The translations under genes and the position numbers were made by a program. From Verrucomicrobiota bacterium (GTDB lineage: Bacteria > Verrucomicrobiota > Verrucomicrobiia > Chthoniobacterales > Terrimicrobiaceae), in assembly GCA_017305195.1 (NCBI GenBank), contig JAFKMU010000051.1, positions 55,671 through 119,670 of the forward strand: DNA of 64,000 nucleotides. Direction: 5' to 3'. Below the pieces are notes generated by a model that had not been told where the DNA came from, searched no databases, and saw only the letters and a program-made list of their open reading frames with translations. Below, in pieces: positions 56,617 to 64,000 of the stretch (position 1 is its first letter; every line of letters starts with the position of its first letter).

Positions 56617-57807
56617 TTAGGAAGCCGGAGTGGGCGTAGGTGAAGCACCGGGGGTCGGTGACGCGGCTGGAGCCTCCCAGGCCGAGGCACTGACTTTGGC
56701 ATCACCGCGCACCTTTTCCACGCCGCCCACGAGGACCTTGTCCCCGGCGGCCAGCTTGAACTGTTTCGCCACGGGCTCGATCACCTGATAATCACCATCC
56801 AAAGGGCCGGGCTTGACTGGAACGAATTGCACCGTGTTGTCCGGCTTTAGCACGCCGACGAAGTACTTGCCCTGCAGCTCAACCAGCGAAGCTTGCGGAA
56901 CGACCAATGCGTCGGGAATCATCTGCACCGGAGCGGTGATGCGCCCGAAGAGACCAGGGCGAAGCACATCGTTATCATTGGGGAACAATGCCGTGATCTG
57001 GATCGTTCCTGTGCTCGAGGAGACCTGACGATTCACGAAGTCAAATTTACCGAGTTCCGGGTACTCCTTGCCATCGGCGAGGCGAAGTTGAATGCGGGCC
57101 TGAAGATCAGCCGCGGAGGTATCCTGCAATTTCTTCAGGAGCGGAGCCGCCTCGAGGTATTGCTCTTCCGTGATCGAGAAGTTCACCTTGATCGGGTTTA
57201 CCTGCGACATTTGAGTGAGAACTGCCTCGGACCCGCTTGGTCCGACAAGGTCACCGATCTGCGCCTGCGCCAAACCGACGATGCCGTCAAAGGGCGCCGT
57301 GATCGTGCAATAGTTCAGATTGATCTGCGCGGTATCGACCTGAGCCTGTTGGGCGGCCACAGCAGCGAAGTCGGCCTGAGCCTGCTGGTAGGAGGTATCG
57401 TACTCCTGCTGGCTGATGACCTTGGTCTTATACAACTGGGTCTGGCGATCCAGGGTGACCTTGGCGAGAGTGGCCTGGGCGACGGCCTTGGCGTAGTCTG
57501 CCTGAGTCTGGGCCAAAGCGGCCTCAAAGGGGCGCGGGTCGATGGTGAAGAGGATCGTCCCCTTTTTAACCAGAGAGCCTTCCTTATAATTCTGCGTCAG
57601 CAGATAGCCATTCACCTGGGCGCGAATTTCGGCATTTTGGTAGCCGTTCAGCAGCCCGACCCAGGTACGGGAGACATAGACGTCCTTTTGGGTAATCGGG
57701 GTAACGGTAACCGGCACCGGGGGTGTCGCCCCCTTATCGGTTTTCTTCTCACACGAAACCAGGAGCGCCACCAGACCCAAGGCGGCAAATGCACGCGCAC
57801 TCTTCAT
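56617..57807 (-). CDS. AcrA-like RND periplasmic adaptor lipoprotein (pump 1)
   Basis: 396 residues from ATG 57807 (MKSARAFAALGLVALLVSC), with a lipobox Cys19 and a GGGGG stretch as ribosome site; a longer frame upstream is Arg-rich and not signal-like. Typical AcrA: VPVTVTPITQKDVYVSRTWVGLLNGYQNAEIRAQVNGYLL, hairpin with FEAALAQTQADYAKAVAQATLAKVTLDRQTQLYKTKVISQQEYD, then LNYCTITAPFDGIVGLAQAQIGDLVGPSG. C-terminal APAASPTPGASPTPTPAS is a Pro/Ser tail. It heads the four-gene efflux operon. Confidence 0.92.
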   Translation of the reverse strand: MKSARAFAALGLVALLVSCEKKTDKGATPPVPVTVTPITQKDVYVSRTWVGLLNGYQNAEIRAQVNGYLLTQNYKEGSLVKKGTILFTIDPRPFEAALAQTQADYAKAVAQATLAKVTLDRQTQLYKTKVISQQEYDTSYQQAQADFAAVAAQQAQVDTAQINLNYCTITAPFDGIVGLAQAQIGDLVGPSGSEAVLTQMSQVNPIKVNFSITEEQYLEAAPLLKKLQDTSAADLQARIQLRLADGKEYPELGKFDFVNRQVSSSTGTIQITALFPNDNDVLRPGLFGRITAPVQMIPDALVVPQASLVELQGKYFVGVLKPDNTVQFVPVKPGPLDGDYQVIEPVAKQFKLAAGDKVLVGGVEKVRGDAKVSASAWEAPAASPTPGASPTPTPAS

Positions 57808-57859
57808 TGCCCCCGGTCGTAGGCGGCGGCGAGCCATCTGTCAATCGTGCGTCAACGAA

Positions 57860-57897
57860 AACGGGCGGATGTCGCACTTTCGCGCCATCCGCCCGTT
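57860..57897 (-). terminator. Terminator-like hairpin after the aldolase gene
   Basis: A 12-base stem (57860-57871 with 57886-57897) with a 14-base loop follows the aldolase stop on the minus strand. It is followed by TTTCGTTGAC, a short U run, so it is a plausible though imperfect terminator. Confidence 0.6.
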
Positions 57898-57920
57898 AAG
57901 ATATCGATCCGCTCGACCGA

Positions 57921-58994
57921 TCAGGCGTTGCGGTTGATGCAGTTCAGGTCCTCGAAGGAGGAGATGAGACGCTTGGTGAAGGACTCCTCGGCGGCGGCGA
58001 GCCACACGCGCGGATCATAGTACTTCTTGTTCGGCGAATCAGGACCTTCCGGATTGCCGATCTGGCCCTGGAGATAGCCGTGATTCTTGGCCTCGTAAGC
58101 GCGGATGCCGTCCCAGAACGCCCACTGGAGGTCGGTGTCGAGGTTCATCTTGATTGCGCCATAGCCGATGGCCTCGCGGATCTCCTCGCGGGAGGAACCG
58201 GAGCCACCATGGAACACAAAGTTCACCGGCTTCGGTCCCGTGCCGAGAGTCTTCTCGATGTACTCCTGCGAATCGCGAAGGATCGAGGGCTTGAGCTTCA
58301 CATTACCCGGTTTGTAAACGCCGTGCACGTTGCCAAAGGCGGCCGCGACCGTGAAGTTCGGGCTGATCGCGTTGAGGGTCGTGTAGGCTTGGGCGACTTC
58401 CTCGGGCTGGGTGTAGAGCTTGGACTCTTCCACGCCGGAGTTGTCGACGCCGTCTTCCTCACCACCGGTCACGCCGAGTTCGATCTCCAGCGTCATGCCC
58501 ATCTTGGCCATGCGGGCGAGGTACTTGGCGCAGGTCTCGAGGTTCTCGTCGAGAGGTTCCTCGGAAAGGTCGAGCATGTGCGAGCTGAAGAGAGGCTTGC
58601 CTGTCTTGGCAAACTGCTCCTCGCTGGCGGAGAGCATTCCATCCACCCAGGGGAGGAGCTTCTTGGCGCAATGGTCGGTATTGAGAATGACCGGCACGCC
58701 GTAGGCCTTGGCTGCGGCGTCCACGAAATGAGCACCGGCGACACCGCCGAGGATCGCGCCCTTCTGGCCTTCCTTCGAGATGCCCTTGCCAATGAAGAAA
58801 TGCGCTCCGCCATTGGAGAACTGGACCATCATCGGCGACTTCACCTCGCGAGCAGCGGCGAGGGCCGCGTTCACGGAGTTCGTGCTGATACAGTTGACGG
58901 CCGGGAGGGCGAATTCGTTGGCTTTGGCGTAATCAAGGAGTTCCTTGACCTCTTCTCCGAAGAGGACGCCGGGACGGAAAGTAGAAGTGGGCAT
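57921..58994 (-). CDS. fba: Class II fructose-bisphosphate aldolase
   Basis: Zn2+-dependent aldolase of glycolysis/gluconeogenesis. 357 residues from ATG 58994 (MPTSTFRPGVLFGEEVKELLDYAKANEFALPAVNC), the family N-terminus; a longer frame to 59015 exists. Conserved: SNGGAHFFIGKG, VILNTDHCAKKLLPWVDG (metal His), SSHMLDLSEEPLDENL, LEIELGVTGGEEDGVDN and FVFHGGSGSSREEIREAIGYGAIKMNLDTDLQWAFWDG. This is the long class II-A type as in E. coli FbaA. Divergent from the carbonic anhydrase gene. Confidence 0.97.
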   Translation of the reverse strand: MPTSTFRPGVLFGEEVKELLDYAKANEFALPAVNCISTNSVNAALAAAREVKSPMMVQFSNGGAHFFIGKGISKEGQKGAILGGVAGAHFVDAAAKAYGVPVILNTDHCAKKLLPWVDGMLSASEEQFAKTGKPLFSSHMLDLSEEPLDENLETCAKYLARMAKMGMTLEIELGVTGGEEDGVDNSGVEESKLYTQPEEVAQAYTTLNAISPNFTVAAAFGNVHGVYKPGNVKLKPSILRDSQEYIEKTLGTGPKPVNFVFHGGSGSSREEIREAIGYGAIKMNLDTDLQWAFWDGIRAYEAKNHGYLQGQIGNPEGPDSPNKKYYDPRVWLAAAEESFTKRLISSFEDLNCINRNA

Positions 58995-59131
58995 AGATAT
59001 TTGTTGGAGTTGCACGAGCTCGCGTGGTGCGAGCGGCGTCCCGATCTTGTCACAGATCGGTATGACAGGGGCAGCATAATTTGCGCCGTTCCTCGAAGAA
59101 TCCGTGAAGATTTCTTAAGTTTTGCGAAAGA

Positions 59132-59160
59132 TTGACCGATCCCGCAACATTGCGAATACT
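59132..59160 (+). promoter_or_regulatory. Sigma-70-like promoter for the carbonic anhydrase gene
   Basis: TTGACC at 59132-59137, a 17-base spacer and AATACT at 59155-59160. The -10 ends only 10 bases before the ATG at 59171, so the mRNA leader would be very short or nearly absent. Confidence 0.4.
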
Positions 59161-59170
59161 CCCCTTCACC

Positions 59171-59905
59171 ATGTGCGATCAATGCCCCCCACGCAAAGGT
59201 GATGCCCGCGCGTCACGCAGAACGTTTTTTCGCCTCGCCACCGCCGCCGCCGCAGGGCTGCTGCTGCCGAACTGGACCAAGGCCGCTCCACCGTCTGCTC
59301 CGCCCAAGCCGGGAAACGTCGTTTCCCCTCAGGAAGCCTTGGAACGCCTGATGGCGGGAAACGCGCGCTATGTCCGGGGAACGATGCATGAGCATGACTT
59401 TCAAGCGGAGCGCCCAGCCCTCGCCCTGGGCCAGAACCCATTTGCCGGAGTTCTCAGTTGCGCGGATTCGCGCATCGCTCCCGAGTACGCCTTCGACACG
59501 GGCCGCGGCGACCTCTTTGTTTGCCGAGTCGCGGGGAATTTCGCCGATACCGACGAGATCGCGAGCTTCGAATACGCAGTCGCCGTATTGAACACCCCGC
59601 TCATCCTGGTGCTGGGTCACGAGCGTTGCGGGGCGGTTGATTCCACCATCAAGGCGGTTAACGATGGCGTCGAGTTCCCTGGACACATTCCCTCTCTGGT
59701 CAAGGCCTTGCGTCCCGCCGTGAAGGCGGCCAACGACCTCCCGGGCAACCTCCTCGATAACGCCATCACCCAGAATGTCTTGCAAAACGTGGTAAAGCTG
59801 CAAAAGGCCAGTCCAATCCTTGACAAGGCCGTCTCCGAAGGACGCTTGAAGATTCACGGCGGGATCTATCATCTGGCAGACGGCAAGGTATCGGTAATCG
59901 TCTAG
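59171..59905 (+). CDS. Tat-exported beta-carbonic anhydrase
   Basis: 244 residues from ATG 59171. A twin-arginine signal (SRRTFFRLATAAAAGLLL, Arg16-Arg17) precedes a beta-class carbonic anhydrase domain. Zinc and catalytic residues: CADSR (Cys97, Asp99, Arg101) and HERC (His150, Cys153). Also FVCRVAGNFADTDEIASFEYAV and ILVLGHERCGAVDSTIKA. A Tat signal implies folding with zinc in the cytoplasm before export, and a role interconverting CO2 and bicarbonate in the periplasm. An in-frame codon upstream (59132) would place the signal too far inside; MCDQC is preferred. Confidence 0.92.
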   Translation: MCDQCPPRKGDARASRRTFFRLATAAAAGLLLPNWTKAAPPSAPPKPGNVVSPQEALERLMAGNARYVRGTMHEHDFQAERPALALGQNPFAGVLSCADSRIAPEYAFDTGRGDLFVCRVAGNFADTDEIASFEYAVAVLNTPLILVLGHERCGAVDSTIKAVNDGVEFPGHIPSLVKALRPAVKAANDLPGNLLDNAITQNVLQNVVKLQKASPILDKAVSEGRLKIHGGIYHLADGKVSVIV

Positions 59906-60001
59906 AGGCCAGATATTCAGACCGCAAACGCAATTTCGTCATTCCCTGCTTGCCAGACAGGAGGGGATGCGGCACTCTGGACCGTTCTACTTTTTAACGC
60001 C

Positions 60002-60361
60002 ATGAGCATTATTGACAAAATCGAGAGCGAGCAGCTCAAGAAAGAGATCCCGGCCTTCAATGTTGGCGACACTGTGAAGGTCCACACGCGCGTTATCGAA
60101 GGCGACAAGGAGCGTATCCAGGTTTACAGCGGCATCGTCATCGGCCGCAAGGGCACCGGAATCAACTCGAACTTCACCGTCCGCCGCGTGAGCTACGGAG
60201 AAGGTGTTGAGCGTGTATTCCCGCTGCACTCGCCCCGCATCGCCAAGATCGAGATCGAGCGCCACGGCGAAGTCCGCCGCGCCAAGCTCAACTACCTCCG
60301 CAGCCGCAAGGGCAAGAGCGCCACGACGGTCAAGGAGAGGTCTCCTCAGTCCCGCGCCTAG
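60002..60361 (+). CDS. rplS: 50S ribosomal protein L19
   Basis: 119 residues. Conserved: [93 protein letters not shown] pattern across the protein, in short segments such as [20 protein letters not shown] and [13 protein letters not shown]. Start ATG 60002. It heads the rplS-rnhB-yraN run; rimM/trmD, common neighbours in other bacteria, are not present upstream. Confidence 0.98.
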   Translation: MSIIDKIESEQLKKEIPAFNVGDTVKVHTRVIEGDKERIQVYSGIVIGRKGTGINSNFTVRRVSYGEGVERVFPLHSPRIAKIEIERHGEVRRAKLNYLRSRKGKSATTVKERSPQSRA

Positions 60362-60377
60362 TATTCCCGTCTCTGCG

Positions 60378-60986
60378 ATGCCTTGTTCGCTCAAACACGA
60401 GCGCACGCTCTGGCAACAGGGCATCGAGAGAGTAGCGGGAATAGACGAAGCCGGCAGGGGTCCCCTCGCCGGTCCGGTGGTGGCAGCCACCGTCATCCTT
60501 ACCGAGAAGTTCCGACTCAAGGAACTCGACGATTCCAAGAAGCTCGCCGCGAAAAAACGCGACGAGCTTTACTCGTTTCTGGTCAGCGAGGTCGAGTGGA
60601 CGGTCGCCGTCTTCACTCATGAAGAGGTGGACCGGCTGAACATCCTGGGCGCGACGCATGAAGCCATGCGCGATGCCGTGATGAAGCACCCCCTGCCTGC
60701 GCACCATGCGCTCATCGACGGCCTGCCGGTGCCCCGGTTCCCCATCCCGCACACGGCCCTGGTGGGAGGAGATGCGCTGAGTAAATCCATCGCCGCCGCC
60801 AGCGTGATCGCCAAGGTCACGCGCGACCGGATCATGGAGGAAATGGACCAGATTTATCCACAGTACGGCTTCGCCAAGCACAAAGGCTATGCGACCGCCG
60901 AGCATCTGGCTAAGCTCCGCGATCATGGTCCTTGCCCGATCCATCGCCAGAGTTTTGAGCCGGTGGCGCAGCAGTATCTCTTCTGA
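60378..60986 (+). CDS. rnhB: Ribonuclease HII
   Basis: Cleaves RNA in RNA-DNA hybrids, including single misincorporated ribonucleotides. 202 residues from ATG 60378 (MPCSLKHERTLWQQGIERVAGIDEAGRGPLAGPVVA); catalytic Asp/Glu in GIDEAGRGPLAGP, then DDSKKLAAKKRDEL, ALIDGLPVPRF and SIAAASVIAKVTRDRIMEEMD and the C-terminal YGFAKHKGYATAEH. It follows rplS by 16 bases and overlaps yraN by 62 bases if the upstream start of yraN is used. Confidence 0.97.
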   Translation: MPCSLKHERTLWQQGIERVAGIDEAGRGPLAGPVVAATVILTEKFRLKELDDSKKLAAKKRDELYSFLVSEVEWTVAVFTHEEVDRLNILGATHEAMRDAVMKHPLPAHHALIDGLPVPRFPIPHTALVGGDALSKSIAAASVIAKVTRDRIMEEMDQIYPQYGFAKHKGYATAEHLAKLRDHGPCPIHRQSFEPVAQQYLF

Positions 60987-61371
60987 GCAGCCTGAGCATA
61001 TCTTGCTCGGGCAGAAGGGCGAGCGCCTCGCCGCCCGTCATCTTCGTCGCAATCGGCACAAGGTCCTCTATCGCAACTTCCGCGCTCCCGGCGGCGGTGA
61101 GGTCGACATCGTCGCCCGCGACATCCCGCATGGCGAACTCGTCTTCATCGAGGTCAAGACCCGCTCCTGCGAGGAGCATGGCCGCCCGCTGGATGCCGTC
61201 GATCGCAAGAAACGCCGCCTCATCCTGCGCGGCGCAATGGCCTGGCTGCGCATGCTCGACATGCCCGACATCACCTACCGCTTCGACGTGGTCGAGGTCG
61301 TCATGACCGATCCCGTGGAGATTCGTCATATTGAGAATGCGTTTTCCCTCCCGGACAACTACATCTATTGA
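60925..61371 (+). CDS. YraN/UPF0102 family nuclease-like protein
   Basis: 148 residues from ATG 60925. EHILLGQKGERLAARHLRRN, LYRNFRAPGGGEVDIVARDIPHGELVFIEVKTR (the EVD...EVK nuclease-like core), then AVDRKKRRLILRGAMAWL are typical of UPF0102, a restriction-endonuclease-fold group of unknown role. A start at 60925 overlaps rnhB by 62 bases; the classic order rplS-rnhB-yraN is preserved. Another ATG at 60889 in the same frame is less likely. Confidence 0.9.
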   Translation: MVLARSIARVLSRWRSSISSEQPEHILLGQKGERLAARHLRRNRHKVLYRNFRAPGGGEVDIVARDIPHGELVFIEVKTRSCEEHGRPLDAVDRKKRRLILRGAMAWLRMLDMPDITYRFDVVEVVMTDPVEIRHIENAFSLPDNYIY

Positions 61372-61376
61372 TCTCC

Positions 61377-61802
61377 ATGATTTTCCAGGCACTCTCGGTT
61401 CTCTCTCCCGCAGGCAGTCTCATCCGCTCCGGTCGCAAGACCATCGAGGTGCGCGGCTGGCAGCCGCCCACCCTGCCACTGCTCAATCTGCTCATCGTGC
61501 AGAATAGCGTGCCTCTCAGTGATGAAACTCCAGCGGATGATGCCGGAGCCGTGGTGGCGCTGGTCGATGTCGTCGCCGTGCGCGACTGGCAGCCTGAGGA
61601 CCTTGAGAAATCTCGCAGCGAGAAATTTGAGGAAGGCTATCAGGCGTGGGAACTCACCAACGTCCGGCCGGCCGCCTACAATCGCTTCGTTCCCGCCCGG
61701 CTCGGCGTCTATGAACTTGAGGTGAACCCGAAGTACCTCATGCTCCCAGACGGGGCGTACAACTACGTCTATCCCGAGGAATCCCAGGCCGCATCGAGCT
61801 GA
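61377..61802 (+). CDS. ASCH-domain-like small protein
   Basis: 141 residues. The N-terminal RSGRKTIEVRGWQPPTLPLLNLLIVQNSVPL resembles the ASCH fold's Gly-Lys-Lys-Thr-like strand, which binds RNA or modified bases; a central ALVDVVAVRDWQPEDLEK and acidic helix follow, with WELTNVRPAAYNRFVPARLGVYELEV. Length fits the small ASCH group. It begins 5 bases after yraN. Function unknown; the RNA-binding idea comes from the fold. Confidence 0.65.
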   Translation: MIFQALSVLSPAGSLIRSGRKTIEVRGWQPPTLPLLNLLIVQNSVPLSDETPADDAGAVVALVDVVAVRDWQPEDLEKSRSEKFEEGYQAWELTNVRPAAYNRFVPARLGVYELEVNPKYLMLPDGAYNYVYPEESQAASS

Positions 61803-61854
61803 GTTTTCTCTCGCTCGACTTATCCCGAGACCTTAACTTTTTTCCCTTCTTTCC

Positions 61855-62817
61855 ATGCGTATTCTTTCCGGCATCCAGCCCTCGGGCACCCTGCATCTGG
61901 GCAACTACTTTGGCATGATGCGTCCTGCGATCGAGCTTCAGGACAAGGGTGAAGCCCTGTACTTCATCGCGGACTACCACGCGCTCACGACCGTCCGCAA
62001 TGCCGCTGACCTGAGCGAGAACATCCGCAATGTCGCGATCGACTTCCTCGCCTGCGGCCTTGATCCGCAAAAGGCCTGTTTCTTCCGCCAGTCGCACGTC
62101 CCGGCGGTGACCGAGCTTTCGTGGATTCTCAGCGTATTGACGCCGATGGGGCTCCTCGAGCGCTGTCACTCGTACAAGGACAAGCTGGCCAAGGGATTCA
62201 TCCCCTCGCATGGCCTCTTTGCCTACCCGGTGCTGATGGCGGCGGACATCCTGATCTACGACAGCGATCTGGTGCCGGTCGGCAAGGATCAGAAGCAGCA
62301 CATCGAGGTCGCACGCGATCTCGTCATCAAATTCAACGAAGCCTACGGCGATACGCTCAAGCTGCCCGAGCCAAGCATCCGGGAGGAAGCAGCCGTCGTC
62401 CCCGGAGTCGACGGGGAAAAGATGAGCAAGAGCTACGGCAACACGATCGGGATGTTCGAGGAGGAAAAGCCTCTCCGGAAGAAGGTCATGGCGCTCAAAA
62501 CGGATTCCACGGGAGTGGAAGAGCCGAAGCCAACCGAAAACTCCACCATCCTCGCCCTGTACAAGCTGGTTGCCAGCGGAACCGACTACGACCAGATGGT
62601 TGCGGAGTTCCAGAAGGGCGGCGTGGGTTACGGTGATTTCAAGAAGCGCCTGTTTGAGGCGATCTGGACGTATTTTGCCCCGATGCGCGAGCGTCGCGCC
62701 GAGATCCTCGCCGATCCGGGCTATGTCGACCGTGTCCTCAAGGAAGGCGCGGAAAAGGCCAATGCCCTCGCCAAGCCCGTGATGCAGCGCGTGCGCAAGG
62801 CGGTCGGCCTGACGTAA
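61855..62817 (+). CDS. trpS: Tryptophanyl-tRNA synthetase
   Basis: Class I synthetase charging tRNA-Trp, 320 residues, normal length. N-terminal MRILSGIQPSGTLHLGNYFG (HLGN variant of HIGH); GEKMSKSYGN near residue 190 is the KMSKS loop. Also YKDKLAKGFIPSHGLFAYPVLMAADILIYDSDLVPVGKDQKQHIEVARDL in parts typical for TrpRS. 52 bases behind the ASCH gene on the same strand. The stop is inside a hairpin that may terminate the unit. Confidence 0.98.
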   Translation: MRILSGIQPSGTLHLGNYFGMMRPAIELQDKGEALYFIADYHALTTVRNAADLSENIRNVAIDFLACGLDPQKACFFRQSHVPAVTELSWILSVLTPMGLLERCHSYKDKLAKGFIPSHGLFAYPVLMAADILIYDSDLVPVGKDQKQHIEVARDLVIKFNEAYGDTLKLPEPSIREEAAVVPGVDGEKMSKSYGNTIGMFEEEKPLRKKVMALKTDSTGVEEPKPTENSTILALYKLVASGTDYDQMVAEFQKGGVGYGDFKKRLFEAIWTYFAPMRERRAEILADPGYVDRVLKEGAEKANALAKPVMQRVRKAVGLT

Positions 62818-62826
62818 GCCGACCGC
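62800..62826 (+). terminator. Terminator-like hairpin overlapping the trpS stop
   Basis: A 9-base perfect stem (62800-62808 with 62818-62826) with a 9-base loop containing the stop codon; followed by GTCTCCTCTTCTTA, pyrimidine-rich but not a pure T-tract. Probably ends the rplS-trpS transcript. Confidence 0.5.
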
Positions 62827-62837
62827 GTCTCCTCTTC

Positions 62838-63761
62838 TTACGCTCCCTGCGAAACCAGGGGGCGTCCTTCGTCGAGGTCGATGAAGTCGAACATGGTCAG
62901 CGCCGCTCCACGCGGAAAGCCCGCTTCCTCAAGGCGCTGAACCAGCGTAGCCGTACCAGCATCGCGCCAGCCCCGTTTGGTCATGAAAGCGTTCCAGATC
63001 GTCAGCGCGTCCTCGGAGAACTTCCGGCCATTCGCCCGCGTCCAGGCCAGCGCTTCCTCATCCGAGGCGCCAGCTTTGACCTGCGCAGCGAGGTCGGCAA
63101 ACTCGACTCCGAGAAAACGGCAGATGCGACCATCGAAATAGTTCCCCCCGGCACCAAGATTCTCCACCCAGGCAGGAGGCAATCCGCCCTTCTCATGCAG
63201 GCGGATCTTGCTGATCATGCGGGCAAGATAAACGATACCGCCGAGCCTGGCGTGCGGACTGACCAGCTCCGGCAAGGGATTCGTCGCGGGCAGTTGCTCT
63301 GCCGGAGGAGCCGGGTCGGGGGTAAATTTGACCGGACGTCCCTCGTCGTAGTCGATGTAATCGACAAAGGTAGCAATCTGGTCGACGGGATAGCCTGCCT
63401 CGGTCACGGATTTGCGAAGCACGGACGTCGCTTCATCGCGCCAGCCGCGCTTTTGGACGAAGGCATTGAAAATCTCGATCTCCTCGTCCGAGGGCTTGCG
63501 GCCATGCTCAAAAGCCCAGGCCAGCGCCGCTTCATCGCTCGCCCCATCGAGAACAACCTTCTCCAGATCGCGATAATTCACTTGAAGCAGGCGGCAGACC
63601 CGGGAATCCATCCCCCGGTCGGAGTTTTTGCCTAAAAACGGCAGGTACAGCTCGGGGAGTTTCCCGGCGGCAAGAAGCCGGATTTTGTCGCAGGTGCGGC
63701 CAAAGAAAACCAGTCCGCCCACGGTGTCCGAGGGACTGCGCAACTCGGGGATAATCGTCAT
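62838..63761 (-). CDS. Tandem DUF5069 protein
   Basis: 307 residues from ATG 63761 (MTIIPELRSPSDTVGGLVFFGRTCDKIRLLAAGKLP). Two homologous copies of about 140 residues: the first has CRLLQVNYRDL and FNAFVQKRGWRDEATSVL; the second has GGIVYLARMISKIRLHEKGGLP, ICRFLGVEFADL and WNAFMTKRGWRDAGTATL. They are joined by a Pro-rich linker (DPAPPAEQLPATNPLPELVSPHA). DUF5069 is common in Verrucomicrobia with no known role. Convergent with trpS. No signal peptide. Confidence 0.85.
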   Translation of the reverse strand: MTIIPELRSPSDTVGGLVFFGRTCDKIRLLAAGKLPELYLPFLGKNSDRGMDSRVCRLLQVNYRDLEKVVLDGASDEAALAWAFEHGRKPSDEEIEIFNAFVQKRGWRDEATSVLRKSVTEAGYPVDQIATFVDYIDYDEGRPVKFTPDPAPPAEQLPATNPLPELVSPHARLGGIVYLARMISKIRLHEKGGLPPAWVENLGAGGNYFDGRICRFLGVEFADLAAQVKAGASDEEALAWTRANGRKFSEDALTIWNAFMTKRGWRDAGTATLVQRLEEAGFPRGAALTMFDFIDLDEGRPLVSQGA

Positions 63762-63851
63762 TCTCAGTGAATCCCCGACGCACCCGGGTGTGTCAATCGC
63801 CAAAGCCTGCGGAAATCACACGCCCTCGCCGCGCAGTTAACAAAAAGTCGC

Positions 63852-63857
63852 CCTAGG
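63852..63857. other. Putative IS481 target-site sequence (CCTAGG)
   Basis: CCTAGG immediately before the element's first TGT. IS481-type elements of Bordetella insert at NCTAGN, so this is likely the target duplication copy on the left side; the right copy is outside the window. Confidence 0.55.
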
Positions 63858-64000
63858 TGTGAAGTTTCAGGAGGTTGTTCATGTGAGGGAGAGTTGAGAG
63901 GATGGGTTTGTGAAGAACCAACCTCGACTCCACCACTCACATGAACGTCCACAATAACGCACGGCTTTTGCCCCGCAGTCGAGCCTTGATGGTCGAGGCG
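63858..64000 (+). mobile_element. IS481-family element, left end (partial)
   Basis: The element begins TGTGAAGTTTCAGG, an IS481-like terminal inverted repeat, then about 83 bases to an ATG that opens a transposase reading frame. The window ends inside the element, so the right end, full transposase and target duplication are unseen. Insertion is 96 bases upstream of the DUF5069 start, outside any gene. Confidence 0.75.
63941..64000 (+). CDS. IS481-family transposase (N-terminal fragment)
   Basis: 20 codons before the window edge: MNVHNNARLLPRSRALMVEA. This matches the usual N-terminus of IS481 transposases (MNxHxNARLTPxGRAxLV), the start of the helix-turn-helix that precedes the integrase core. 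The catalytic DDE domain lies beyond the window. Confidence 0.75.
   Translation, partial: MNVHNNARLLPRSRALMVEA

Overview
The window is ordinary-looking chromosome from a high-GC Gram-negative bacterium. The outer-membrane character is shown by lpxK, an LptF/LptG-type permease, a LolA-like protein and RND pumps. DUF5069, a paired Agl23-type membrane protein, a GH75-like lipoprotein and weak Shine-Dalgarno sequences before ribosomal genes make me favour Verrucomicrobiota (Spartobacteria/Terrimicrobium-like). That placement is inference; no 16S gene is present. There is no CRISPR array, prophage or large island. The only mobile DNA is the left end of an IS481-type element entering at the right edge.

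Layout. (1) 1-7400, minus strand: a copper/silver resistance operon in the order secreted Cys-rich protein, TRASH/YHS-like protein, P1B-ATPase, CusB-type adaptor, CusA-type pump (cut by the window edge). (2) 7513-7950: a YacP-type NYN nuclease. (3) 8009-19941, minus strand: the translation/transcription core rplK-rplA-rplJ-rplL-rpoB-rpoC-rpsB-tsf, with rpsB-tsf directly behind rpoC and no secE-nusG before rplK. (4) 20021-22429: LptF/G-like permease and an MFS exporter. (5) 22555-29125, plus strand: a tightly packed run comprising a transporter-like/hotdog-thioesterase fusion, a GH75-like lipoprotein, an IMPase-family phosphatase, a DUF374 acyltransferase, folD and an NlpC/P60 protein. (6) 29126-32531: MntR-like regulator, acid phosphatase, two small orphans, an AI-2E family transporter. 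(7) 32518-38368: PAP2/GT39/GT2 lipid-linked sugar cassette, LolA-like protein, lpxK, thrB, tRNA-Ser(GCU). (8) 38506-48953: DUF892 ferritin-like protein, ClC transporter, GT2-pdxJ-bioF, Agl23-like plus partner membrane protein, split chromate transporter, PLD protein, RRM protein. (9) 49114-57807, minus strand: two tandem RND pump/adaptor pairs. (10) 57921-63761: class II aldolase, Tat-exported beta-carbonic anhydrase, rplS-rnhB-yraN-ASCH-trpS, tandem DUF5069 protein. (11) 63858-64000: IS481-type element.

How it fits together. Envelope work dominates outside the core operon: lipid A (lpxK), lipoprotein/LPS traffic, sugar transfer from polyprenyl carriers, metal and drug efflux. Many gene pairs overlap by 4 bases (ATGA/GTGA), so translational coupling is common. 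No gap between genes exceeds 300 bases; the longest are 17446-17708 (holds a strong hairpin) and 39016-39252 (nothing recognised). I found no clearly undescribed defence or mobile system. The most unusual items are the membrane/hotdog fusion at 22555-24408, the rpoC-rpsB-tsf linkage with a large hairpin before rpoB, and the His/Cys-rich copper operon.
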